Below, piece by piece: positions 12,745 through 23,275 of a stretch of 64,000 nucleotides of DNA. Every line of letters starts with the position of its first letter. The stretch's first letter is position 1. The stretch covers positions 9,126,855 to 9,190,854 of the forward strand of contig CM075204.1 of the NCBI GenBank assembly GCA_037577475.1, given 5' to 3'. The DNA is from Chaunax sp. Z400. Taxonomy: Eukaryota; Chordata; Actinopteri; Lophiiformes; Chaunacidae. Both the position numbers and the translations under genes were made by a program. The notes under the pieces are model-generated. The model was given only the letters and a program-made list of their open reading frames with translations, made no database searches and was not told the DNA's origin.

Positions 12745-12860
12745 TGGGCAGCTGTGGCTCAGTGGTAGAGCTGTCGTCCACTTATCAGAAGGTCGGTGGT
12801 TCGATCCCCAGCCCCTGCAGTCTACATGTCGAAGGGATTTTTGGGCAATTTGGGCAAGAA
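12745..12860 (+). mobile_element. tRNA-derived SINE
   Basis: An A-box-like TGGCTCAGTGG at 12755-12765 and a B box GGTTCGATCCC at 12798-12808 form a tRNA-type RNA polymerase III promoter with normal spacing. The sequence GCAGCTGTGGCTCAGTGG...AAGGTCGGTGGTTCGATCCC...CTGCAGTCTACATGTCGAAG is the head of a SINE common in percomorph fish. The 3' part (TTGGGCAA onward) is degenerate, so the end is approximate. It is not a functional tRNA gene, because there is no recognisable anticodon arm or closed acceptor stem. A B-box fragment of the same family lies at 43613-43633. Confidence 0.75.
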
Positions 12861-12947
12861 CAAATTGTTCCCAATGGAGTGATCAATCAGAGTGATTTCA
12901 ATCAGAATGAAGAAAAGTGTCCATGTGAACCCAGCTACAGATACACG

Positions 12948-13307
12948 AGCCACTTTCAGACAGTCTTTGTGCAACAGCACCGAAACGAATTCTCTTCTCT
13001 GTGACGCCTTCGGTGCGTTCAAACCAGACCAGCGCAAGGTGTCGCTTGACCTGAGAGGCAACAGCGAACATAAAAGCTGATATATTTCACTTTCTCCTCA
13101 GTTTAGTGGTCATTCTCTGTGCTTGTTCTTCAAATAACCGACTTCCTGTTGCTTAAATCACCCAGGGTAGTTCGCACACCTGTTACGGCACTGTTTCAGA
13201 GGTGGAACAAACTCACACCCCTTTATACCTTCATTGCATTCAGACAGATATCGGGGCGGAATAAAGGTGCAACAGGCCCGGAATGAAAACACTGTCTGAA
13301 CGGGGCT
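12948..13307. mobile_element. non-autonomous TIR element, copy 2 (360 bp)
   Basis: It begins AGCCACTTTCAGACAG and ends CTGTCTGAACGGGGCT, the same inverted ends as the 510-bp copy at 5155-5664 and in the same orientation. Relative to copy 1 it lacks about 150 bp in the middle, around the segment at 5460-5550. No clear target duplication is seen. It has no transposase. It lies about 90 bp after the SINE inside intron 1 of tafa2. Confidence 0.65.
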
Positions 13308-16084
13308 AGTGTACAGCACATACTTATTCACTACATGCATGAATACAAAAAGTCTGACAGTGCTGCGGTCACCATTGTGGAATTCAGCATGGATATAACA
13401 GCACAGACTGTCACAGCGTGAGGTGCACTAACACATTTTTTTCCCTCCTGCCTGTTCGATGACACCAGTCAAACTTCTCATGCACTCTTTACCATTAAAA
13501 CGCTGAGAGGAGCCTATGGATGCTTATTTCCTGCAGAGATAGAGAACACTCTGTACAACTGTTTTCACAGGCTGAGTCATACTCCTAATGACTTCTAAAC
13601 TGATATTTGACATATGGAGTCTGAGTCCCCCTTTGAGATGTAGATGTAGAGAACCGGAAAGCAGCTGCCGTTCAGAACAAGGAAGAGAAGGAAGTAGCAG
13701 AAACGTGAGGAGAGACAAAGACTATTGAAGGCTAAACTGTAGGCAGCGGTTCTTCTGCTATTAGAGCGCTTCTACAAAGGGTTTGGAAGGTGATACCATT
13801 GCTCCAGTCTTTCCACAAAGAACAAATCAAGGTAAAGACACCCCCCCAGTCCCATCATGGCTCAAAGATGCTAAAGTTCTCCTGCAGACATACAAATGTT
13901 CTCTGTCCACAAACGTGTTGATTCTCCGTCCGTCTGTTCACACAGCTCTGAAGGAAGCAGTTGAACTTGCGGAGGCTGTGCTTATGGCATGACGCCTCAG
14001 CTCTCCATCCAGAACACAATGACCTGCTGCATGGAGGGAGTGCCACCTCTATCGTGAGGTGTTTGGGAAGGAATTCCTCACTATGCAGCATCACAAATAA
14101 AACGTAACAGCAGTGAAAGTGGGAGTAATTGGATTGAAACACTTATTTTGGAGGTATGAGTCAATCTCGTCTCCTCTCGCCTCATTAAAAGTGTTGTCGA
14201 GTCGTCACTAGTAAACCCAGGGAGATCAATTATGGCAACTCAGCAACATTACAAGTAGAGGCCGCCCCACATGTTTCATCACTGGGAGTCCCACTGACAA
14301 TACACAGCCTCAGGTAATTGGTGATGCAGGTGATGCTGTTGCCGGACAGGATGTCCATTTGCGAGCAGGATAGAAATTGCCCATATACCTCTCCTCTCTT
14401 TGTCGACCAATTAAATGCCGCGGCGCTTTAATGCGCGTGGCTTTGCGCTCATCTCCTCGGCAGGATGCAGATTAGAATAATCTTGCATGCATTAAATTTC
14501 TTTGATAGTGTTGTGGCCACGGTACCCTCCTAATTTCCCCTGGGTGTTATTTTCTGACGCTGAAAATTTGTTATCATTCAAAGGATGACTTGAACCCAGA
14601 ACACCATCCAAACTAGGAAAAATGTTTTTCTTCCCAGAGAACCCGAGAAGAGAACTAAGCCGTCTCTCTGACAAGCAGGGCAAATTTAGTTCATTTAAGC
14701 GAGCAGGGAGGTTGATTTACTAAAGCACATGAGATTTGACTTTTTGAAACATCCAGTTTGTGCCATCAAACATGCTTTTCTCTGACAGCTATTTAAAGTC
14801 AGTTTACATTCCTCTCTGATGTGTGAAGAAAGGTTTGCTTTGCGCTCTCTTCTCAGACGGTGAAAAAGAAAAGTCTGTCCTTTACAATTTACTATTGTTT
14901 GGTGTTTACAACACAAACTTATAAAGTTTCAGTGCCTTTGTGCTGTCCTGTATTGACCAGAAAGCAGAGAGGAGTCCCAGGCAGGCTCTGCTCACAAGTT
15001 GTGGGGACATCTGATTTATTTTCATTAGCTTCTGTTGTAATCGATCCTCTGAGTTACCTGCTTTCCTGTGCTTGTACGCACTCTTCCAAATTCTACTTCT
15101 TCTTCTTTTCACATTGTTGTTTTTTTTAGCCTTCTTGCTATTTGTGCAAGGCATGCCAACAGAATGTGTTTGTATGAAGGGGAAATAAAAGTATTTATAC
15201 TTTATTACCCACCAAAAAAATTAAGTTTAAGGCTAAAAATAACTTTAAAAAAAGAGTGCATCTGTGAGCACCCAGCCTTCGTATTTTTTAAAACTGGACC
15301 ATTTCTCAGAGTTAATTAGCATGCAACTAGCCAATCACAGAGACTCTGTGCAAGCAAAGGTCACCCAGGGCCTGTACGTGTTTTCAGACCCAACAGTTTT
15401 AGGGACTCTCTGAGAGGAACTACCCAGTTGGGAGTCTTCTGAGAACCAAACACCTTCAACAGCCTCTTTCCTGTTTGCATATGCACAGCCAAGAGGAACG
15501 ATGTAGCTTTTAACTTATTAAAATGATGTGAATATTTTTAAAATTTATTTTAAATTTAAGGGCAATATGAGGCATGATGATGCCTTCTTTGAAAAAAATA
15601 ACATTTGCGCACATCATTAAAAATAGCAAAAAAGAGAAGAAAAGAAATAAAGCAAAACAGACCAGTGCTTATAATTTAAGATTTTGTTTTCAAAAAGATG
15701 AGAATGTCAACATTGTCTGGGGAGAGAGTAGACCTCTTTGCAGTCACTATGTCCTCTGCTGTGGACTTCCTCTTTGATGGTGTTGGCAAACGTCTTTCCT
15801 GTCTCTATCACTAAAGGCCTCCTTAAAAATCTTATCCGCCAACTACTTTTCAACACACCCCATTAACATGACCACACAACTGCTCTGTGTGTCTGTTCTC
15901 ACAGCAGCTCTGCACCGATAATTAGAGAATGATCACACCATTATAGTTTAACTTTTGCAAGTGATCCGCGGGTCACATGCGGCCCGATCCGTGGAGGATC
16001 AGCCGTGGTCCGTTGCACCACTAATGCCCACTGTGGATGAACCATTTATAAATTTCCAGGGCACCTCCCTCTGGAAGATTTCCA

Positions 16085-16289
16085 GGCAGGTCCGACTGGT
16101 GGGAGACCCTGGGGTGGAACCAGGGACTCCAGAACTCGTTGGAGGGATTATATATCTCATCTGGCCTTTGAACACCTCAGGATCCCCAAGGACGAACTGG
16201 AAAGTGTTGCTGGGGAGAGGGGTGTCTGGAATACCCTGCTACAGCAACCTGACCCTGGATAAGAGGAAGAGAATGGATGGATGGAGGTC
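16085..16289 (+). mobile_element. RTE-like LINE, 3' end with C-terminal ORF relic
   Basis: From 16143 to the TAA at 16260-16262 the frame reads RDYISHLAFEHLRIPKDELE, then SVAGERGVWNTLLQQPDPG and stop. This is the conserved tail of a fish LINE polyprotein that usually reads like RDYISRLAWERLGIPPEELEEVAGERE. After the stop comes GATAAGAGGAAGAGAATGG and a short (ATGG)n tail, as in RTE/Rex3-type elements. The copy is strongly 5'-truncated, as LINE insertions usually are. The clade assignment is by memory of consensus sequences and is moderate. Confidence 0.65.
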
Positions 16290-19200
16290 TCCTCGGTTAT
16301 CTTAGACATGTAGCTTCACATGTAGTTTCAGTTCATAGGTGCTTTTATTACTGTTGTAAATGGTGCACTGAAGTATGACCTTGATGTCTGACGCGTGCAT
16401 CAAAGATTACTGCTTGCTCTGCACCTAAACTTTCTGCTCTTTGTAATTAAAATGATTTATATGATGCATAAGCATCCTGCCGGGAAAGGAAAACACTGCT
16501 TGCACCTTAGTAACAAACAGTCGGAGACAGAGCCGGATTACATGCTAAACATCACAATCAATAGACACGTCGGTATTTACAGTTGCATACAGATTGGCTC
16601 CCAATCAAATACAATTTGATTGTAATTGCGCTCTCACTAAAGTGTTTCCTCATCTGTCACTCTGCTAAAACTGCTGCTGACAAAACAGCAAATAGTTAGA
16701 GGGGGAAATCTGTTCATCACAATTAGCATGTAGGTTTGCTCAGAGGGAATTACGGAGCTCATCTTCAGAGATCATTGCTCTAAATTAGAGGTGGTATATT
16801 TGGCAACACGCACCATGCTGTGTGTAAAGCAAAGCTGTGATTACATTATCCTCACTCACAACAGAATGATACAAACTATGCATCATTTGCAATTTCTTCT
16901 TGTCTTCAGAGACGCACGTATTAAAGCTTCTCAAGTAGAGGAATTTTGGTACGGTGGAGAGATAAATGGCCCATCACTTCTTACTGGAAGGAACCCCAAA
17001 AAAAAAGAAAAATCTAAGAATTCTGACTTTATTCTCAGAATTCTTGCATCATCCTGAATTCAAGCCAGGACTCACTTTCATCACAATTTTTCGAGCATTA
17101 ATTTAATTTACTGAGAGATGGTTTTGGCATGATTGAAACATTATTTCACAAATCAAAGAGTCTTGCAGATGGTGAGAGTGTGAAGGCTTGCGACTGTATG
17201 TGAGAACCACTGACCGTAAAGAACTGAAGCGTTAACTAAGGTAACTTAACTACCTAGTGATAACTAGCTAAGTTCAGTGACAAACAGCAAGTAAATGCTC
17301 TTTCACGTGTTAACACAAACTAATGCGGGGGATCGTAACTCACCCTGGAGGTCCTGTGGGGATGGAAACACTTCACGCTTCTGCAAGACTCCCTGCAGGT
17401 GCAATCTCATGCCACGTTCAAGTCGCATCAGATTGTCCCACCTCCTCCATGTTCAAGTCACATTGGAATTACTAATTCTCACTAATAAGATTCTCATTGA
17501 CATCCAAGTTGCATCAGAAATCATCAACATGGGAATCCTTCCCACTAATGATGTACATGCAGCATCACTATAGATGCAAGACGTGTTTGAGGCTCAAAAA
17601 AAAAAAGAAAGAAAAAAAGACAAGTGACAGGATGAAACTCTGGGCACATTGAACCGTTCTTTTCAGTCAAAAGAAAAAGCTGGCAGATGTTTTCGAAAGT
17701 GACGTGATGTTCATCTCCGGTAAGTACACTGCAGCAGCATGTGATCTGAGACATCACTGCACTGTTGAAATTCACGCACTACTCAAGCAAGTACAGTATA
17801 CTCGCATGCAGTATACTACATTTGAGTATAGTAATGGAAGAATGTGATTTGGGACACAGTAAAGGACAACCAATTGTCCAGCTTAGCACCTAGACCACTG
17901 ATATTGATCTGGACCCTGTTAACAAACAGCACATCTAAAGTAGGCACACTTACTAATGGCCTATTTTTTTTTTTAAAAACAGGTCAACAAAGATGATTTA
18001 GCGATTTAAAAGACGGCTTGATTTAAAGTGTAGTTTTATCATTTTAGCCTATTTTATTTTTCACAGTAATAATGGGTCATATTGTTCTGTACAAGAACTA
18101 CTCATACATTCCAAATAAACGCATACGTTTGCATTTACTCTAATCAATTTAAACATCAGGTCAGTCTTGTTTTGGATTTACAACACTACATTACGCTCCG
18201 ACTATTCTGTTCCTGGCATCATGCCTGATGTTTTGCCTCACTGGGTTTTGAAAGCTCACACATCTGATGCAAACACTGCGTCTTATTTTTCAAAGACAAT
18301 CTGTTCAACGAGTGTCATCAAAACAGAAACAGAATTTTCCCACTCGAAGAACTTTTAGACAAGCGTTATTTGAGTTGCAGCATGCCTCTGATCCATGAGA
18401 ATAGAATGAATCTCTACATGTGTGATGCCCATATTATGTGAAGTGATGGGAGCATGAAAAGTACCTGACCGCTCTGTCTGTATGTGGGATTCAACAGCAT
18501 AAAACAGCATGGAACATACAGATTAAAACACACATACATTTCCTACCTTTTATTTCCCTTGCTATTTTCTTGAAGGGCCTCTTTACTGTACTTGATCTTC
18601 TGCCTTTTACCTGCAGGCAAAGTAAAGTAACATGCCAGAGGGCTTGTTTTTTGGAACTGGAGATGCTGCATTGAATTCTCTTCAAATGTAACTTCCCCTT
18701 TTTACACCAGAACTGTAAAAATCAAGGCAAACCAAAGCTGTAGTAAATCATTAGGGTTTCCTTGTCAATTATTGATGTTGACCATGTAAAAAATCTGAGA
18801 CAATGTCATTTTAAATATCATATCTTGAACTGCTAATCTCAATTTAATTGTTCCGTTTGCAGAACAAATCATTCAGATCTTTATACTACATCACAGTGAC
18901 GTCAGAAAGGAATGAAATGCAATTCAGAGGGAAAGAATCATCACAAACTAAAATGGTTGGAAAATAGTAAATAAAACCAAGCTAATGATTTGACATGAAT
19001 AAACAGACAATTTCAGAAAAATGTAAAAGAAAAATGAACAGAAATTGAGAGACAAAGTATTTTATTTGGAAAAGAAAGTAAATTAAAGAGTTGAAGGATT
19101 ATTTCACAGGTTGGGTGACATTATTTTGGACAAAAAAATCAGTTTAGGCAAGATTATTGTTTGGTTTATGTTTAAGCTAGTTTGGATTTGGTCAGTCAGT

Positions 19201-20993
19201 CATGACTGAATAATAATAATAATTCATTTTGTGAGTGGGATTTGTCTCAGGTGAGGTTTTCTGGGGCAAAAGTCAAAAACCTTTCAACATTTTTCACAAA
19301 AATTGTATGTGTACACCTTTCATGTACTGGAGCGGTGCCTTTAGATATTTTGTATTGTACATATATTATATTTATTTATCTTGCTTTTTGTTTGAGAATT
19401 AAACTTCTCAGATATGCATTTAACAAAAACAGCAATAAAGTAGGATAACTTAGTTACAGAACTGTCTTTCCTCAATGAAAAGCACCCGTGCTGGGGGATA
19501 CTGAGTGTTTCATGCTTTTTAGTTTTTGGTGGTTTTTTTTTTCCTTTTTTGGGATGGCGTCAGTTGAGATGCAGCCAGGAAACATGGAGAGAAAAAGTAA
19601 GGCTGTGCAACAGCAGGAATCAAACTGCAGCTGTGTGGTATGTTTCTTAAACACCAGGCGCCCCTGACTCCTGCTATTTATATTCCATGGCATTGTGCTT
19701 GTCTTCTAAAAGTTGAAAGACACAAATCTTGGAAACTGAACAGCACCAGCAGCAGTGTGTCCAAGGCCGGAGGGATTCTCTTTGAGACAGTGGCAGAGCA
19801 GCAGGTTTAAAACTGGACTGTGGTCGGACCGACTGTGAAGCGCTTTTCTCTGTATCTGCTGGCAGAGGAAGCCGAGTACGCATCCATGCAGAGCTCCAAA
19901 TCCAGCCAGACAAACCACAGCCTCTCAGTGTGAAGCATGTCCTTCGGAGAGATGCTGGCAGCACTTCTTTCACTCTAAAGCAGCTCAGCTTGGCTTGTTG
20001 TGTTTTTCTTTCATATCTTTTCTTGTTTGGGGCAGAACATGACCGTCTCACTACTTTTGGCCGACTACATGCATTATTCTTGATGTACGAGTCCTTCTAC
20101 CTGCTGTTTGCTTTTACACTCTTGCAGCAGCCACCAGCGAAGCAGTTGACTGAATGCAATCACAGACAGTAAGTGAGCCAAACACTGTAGGAGGAGAAAA
20201 ACATGTTTGATGCAAGCACCATTAGATTCCCGGCTAATTTTCATAAATCATGTTTTTGGAGTTCTAAATATAACGTAAACCCTAGAGGTATAGTGACGTT
20301 CAGCAGTTGCTGAACGCCTTTTGTAGATTTAATATCTTTGAGTTACAGCAGAGCAGCTGATTCCATCACTGTTAGTCTCAGTAGCTGCTTGTTACAGCAG
20401 CTGCAAAGTGTTGGTGTCCACTGATAGAAGAGAAAAATGTAATTAACTGGGTTTGGTTGAGCTGCTACAGTACAGACAGTCAGGAGCGGTTTAATACAGT
20501 CTTTTCAGATTTACTGTTTATGGCGGCAGCGGTGAGTATCTCAGCAGAAGGACACCTCAAGAAAATGTCACATGCAATTAAAAGAGAATGGAGCAGCTCC
20601 GGCTCTAAATAATTCAGACAATGGAGCGTGATCTGGAAACTGTCTCTTAATACTGCAGCGCTGCACTTTCCTTATATCTTACTGTTTTTAACGGCTGCTC
20701 TGCTCCAATCATTAGTTAATTAATCATTAATCATTTTTTAGTTAAATAGGTGCCTTTTTAATTTAAGTACACAGATCATGTTCTTAATGGTGTTGATGCA
20801 GCTGCTAATTGGTCTTAAAAGGGACAGTCAAACAATCCTACATGTAAATTAGTGTATTCGTCACAAAGAGTGCGACTCGCTTGTGACAGCAATCACACTA
20901 TGGCTAAAGGGAGCTTTTTTAAAGTCTGAGAAAATAACCCTGATGATGTCATTAGACTTGAGCTTAAACATACTGCATTTATTATTTGGGCAA

Positions 20994-21149
20994 CACTTTG
21001 CTATAGGGGTACACTAATATGCACAGATTAATTCTTAACTTATGCACTGACCATCATAGTTAATGAATGACTCATGAGGAACTAAGCCATGCATTCATGT
21101 TTACTGCATCATTACTGAATGCATATTAGTGCACCTGTAGTGTAAAGTC
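20994..21149. mobile_element. small TIR MITE (about 156 bp)
   Basis: The left arm 20995-21023 (ACTTTGCTATAGGGGTACAC...) and the reverse complement of the right arm 21120-21148 agree at 23 of 29 positions, including the inner 12 (CACTAATATGCA). The interior (TTAACTTATGCACTGACC, TTAATGAATGACTCATGAGG) has no coding capacity. It resembles fish elements whose ends read 'cacactttat...aggggt' but I do not assign a superfamily. Confidence 0.6.
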
Positions 21150-21371
21150 AAAAAGTGTGTTCAGTGATTTTGAAATGAATTTTACTTTGTTTACTTAGTA
21201 GCAGACATTGTCTTCCGTGCTTTGTGTGTTTTGTGTGTTACTGCCATCATTGTTTTTAACAATATAATAATAATATCAGCAATAATAGTACTAATAATAA
21301 CTATAACAAAAGTAATATTATTAATAATATAATAACAACTAGGAGTGCAAATCCAACTTGAGGATCTGATA

Positions 21372-21545
21372 CTTTTCTGTGTGGAGTTTGCATGTTCTCC
21401 CCGTGTCTGCGTGGGTTCTCTCCGGGTTCTCCGGCTTCCTCCCCCCACAAAAACATGCAATATAGGTGAACTGGTGATGCAGGAAGGGCATTGATGTGTG
21501 CATACATGCCATCATATGTCGACTGCCCCTCCAGGGTTAACTCCA
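21372..21545 (-). repeat. dispersed teleost repeat, reverse orientation
   Basis: The text GTGGAGTTTGCATGTTCTCC, TGCGTGGGTTCTCTCCGGGT and TCCGGCTTCCTCC is the reverse complement of a very common fish repeat. Copies of the same family lie in forward orientation at 59655-59862 and 63391-63638. It is often tied to (ATCC)n or (TGGA)n tails. The class is not assigned. Confidence 0.6.
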
Positions 21546-22734
21546 AGGAATATTATTTTTGTCTGATATTTGCACAAACACCTCAAAACAAGCCAAAAGG
21601 TCCAGTTCAGTGAGTCGAATAAGGTAACATGTAATAAACAACTTGCGGCTAGCAGTCGCTCAAATTATTTAATTATGCATAACTTTAAGGCTTAATATAG
21701 TTTAAACAAGCGAGATATACAAATTCACCACATTTTCAAAAATGCTAAAATTATCTACTGTATAGAGACCAGATTCACCAAACATCCTCGTCTCCTCACT
21801 CCGCCGTTTCTCCTGCCTGTGACCAGGAAATCGATCTCCATCTTAAAGGACGTATCAGTTCCTAAAATCCATCTGGGGTCAGGGGGGCTTTGAGCTGCTG
21901 GTTTACGATATGCTTCATGGAGAGAGAAAAAAAATGCTGTTCCTAGAGGAGGAGGTTTGCCAGAAGTGCTTTGACCACAGATACACAGGAGGATTTGTGG
22001 AGGTCTTATCAGTAACCATGACAAATAAGAGGTGTGACACAGCTGGAACATACAAACCAGGCAGGAGTGGGACTCTACAATGTGTTCCTGTATTAGTTAT
22101 TTAAAATGATCAAACATGTGATGACACCTTCTGCCCTTCACCATCTGTGCATCGTCTCCTAAGATGCTGCTCTATAACCGCATCCCTAATGACATTTTAC
22201 CTTTGTGTTATTTGTGGCAAATTGTCATGAATACTTCTACTCTCATCTGACAGAGATCACAAAAATATAGCGATCGTCTGTAACTAAACATTGGGCAGAT
22301 GATGCTTTAGGATGACGTCTCAAAAGAAGGGATGTTTCATTTTTTCCCCCTGATGCCTTGACTCCTCTCTCGCGTCTCCTCCTCAGCTCACAGCTCAGGG
22401 GGAGGGACTAAGATGCAATAAGAGGAGGCAAGGAAAGGAATTGTGGATGTACAAACCAGACTGTACCAGTCAGGAAGGGTCTGACAAAATATGTTTTCTT
22501 GCAGCAGGGGAAACTTTGGATATATTTCTTGATGCTTTAGACGCGTCAGGATATGTCTGTGTCTGATGCTTCCATTATTCTAGTTTCATTTTCAATCCAT
22601 CTTAAACAGTAAAGACTGGAGAGAGATATTCTTAAGAATTCATTTAAGGGTAGTGTGGGTCTGTAAATGAAGGTAATAGCTATTGCAATGCAGCTGAATC
22701 CTTTCTGGTGATTCCTTTCCTGTCATTTCTCCAG

Positions 22735-22890
22735 CACCGCACCATGTCCGGACGGGCACCTGTGAAGTGGTGGCGCTGCATCGCTGCTGCAACAAGAACA
22801 AAATCGAGGAGCGGTCACAAACTGTGAAGTGCTCCTGCTTTCCCGGGCAAGTGGCCGGCACCACCAGAGCCGCCCCGTCATGTGTAGATG
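22735..22890 (+). CDS. tafa2: tafa2 coding exon 2 (cysteines 1-6)
   Basis: This 156-bp exon encodes the end of codon 35, residues 36-86, and the first base of codon 87. It starts at PHHVRTGTCEVVALHRCCNK and ends RAAPSCVD. Cysteines fall at residues 44, 52, 53, 67, 69 and 84, spaced X7, none, X13, X1 and X14. The central block NKNKIEERSQTVKCSCFPGQ is the hallmark TAFA core and matches human TAFA2. The acceptor is TTTCTCCAG|CA. The donor is GATG|GTACGC, weaker than consensus but with the right phase. The near-complete identity to a mammalian protein against unrelated flanks shows strong purifying selection (inference). Overlapping minus-strand frames are shadows. Confidence 0.97.
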
Positions 22891-23020
22891 GTACGCTCCT
22901 CTGGCACGCTGCTTTAACATTTAATAGCTAGAGTATCTGGCAGATATCAGTAGTTCAGTTCTTCCTAGTCAGGAAGAACATTTCAGATATTCATAATGAC
23001 ACAAATTACTTAAATTTCCC

Positions 23021-23275
23021 TCAATTCAAAATATCTACATTTCCCTTTTTAGATATCTTGAATTAAGTTATAACTCGTCAAATTGACATTTATGTCTCAA
23101 ACTGAAATTAGTAATAGTCATAATTGTGTTCTAGATATCTGTTATTGAATATTACATATCTTAAGATGTATTTGATCAGATATATCTCAAATTGAAGGTC
23201 ACTTTAGCTTTCATTCTGTCAAGTCAAAATATAGTTACTGATATCTTGAATTAAAGATTTGACGGGGTGAAATGA
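23021..23275. repeat. A/T-rich degenerate repeat with recurring ATATCTnnAATT
   Basis: Variants of a short motif recur about eight times: AAAATATCTACA, AGATATCTTGAATTAA, TAGATATCTGTTATTGAA, CATATCTTAAGAT, GATATATCTCAAATTGAA, TGATATCTTGAATTAAAG. Similar strings return at 23596-23690. This looks like a decayed dispersed repeat with internal tandem structure rather than a gene. Confidence 0.4.

Larger units (their letters stand above)
12338..22734 (+). other. tafa2: tafa2 intron 1
   Basis: This 10.4-kb GT-AG intron is phase 1. It contains a hairpin and tRNA-derived SINE (12708-12860), a TIR element (12948-13307), an RTE-like LINE 3' end (16085-16289), a small TIR MITE (20994-21149) and a dispersed fish repeat (21372-21545). 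Around 14390-14540 is a repeat-free block with GCCGCGGC and several ATTAA cores that might be regulatory. The remaining stretches hold only short spurious frames and A/T runs. Confidence 0.8.

Noticed and set aside
12755..12808. Possible tRNA gene
   Set aside because: A and B boxes are present, but there is no closed acceptor stem or anticodon arm, and the sequence continues as a SINE body.
19674..20051. 125-codon minus-strand frame with several cysteines
   Set aside because: Cysteine spacing fits no known family and overlapping frames are equally long.
20300..20317. Small palindrome GTTCAGCAGTTGCTGAAC
   Set aside because: It is only 8-bp arms, likely chance at this scale.
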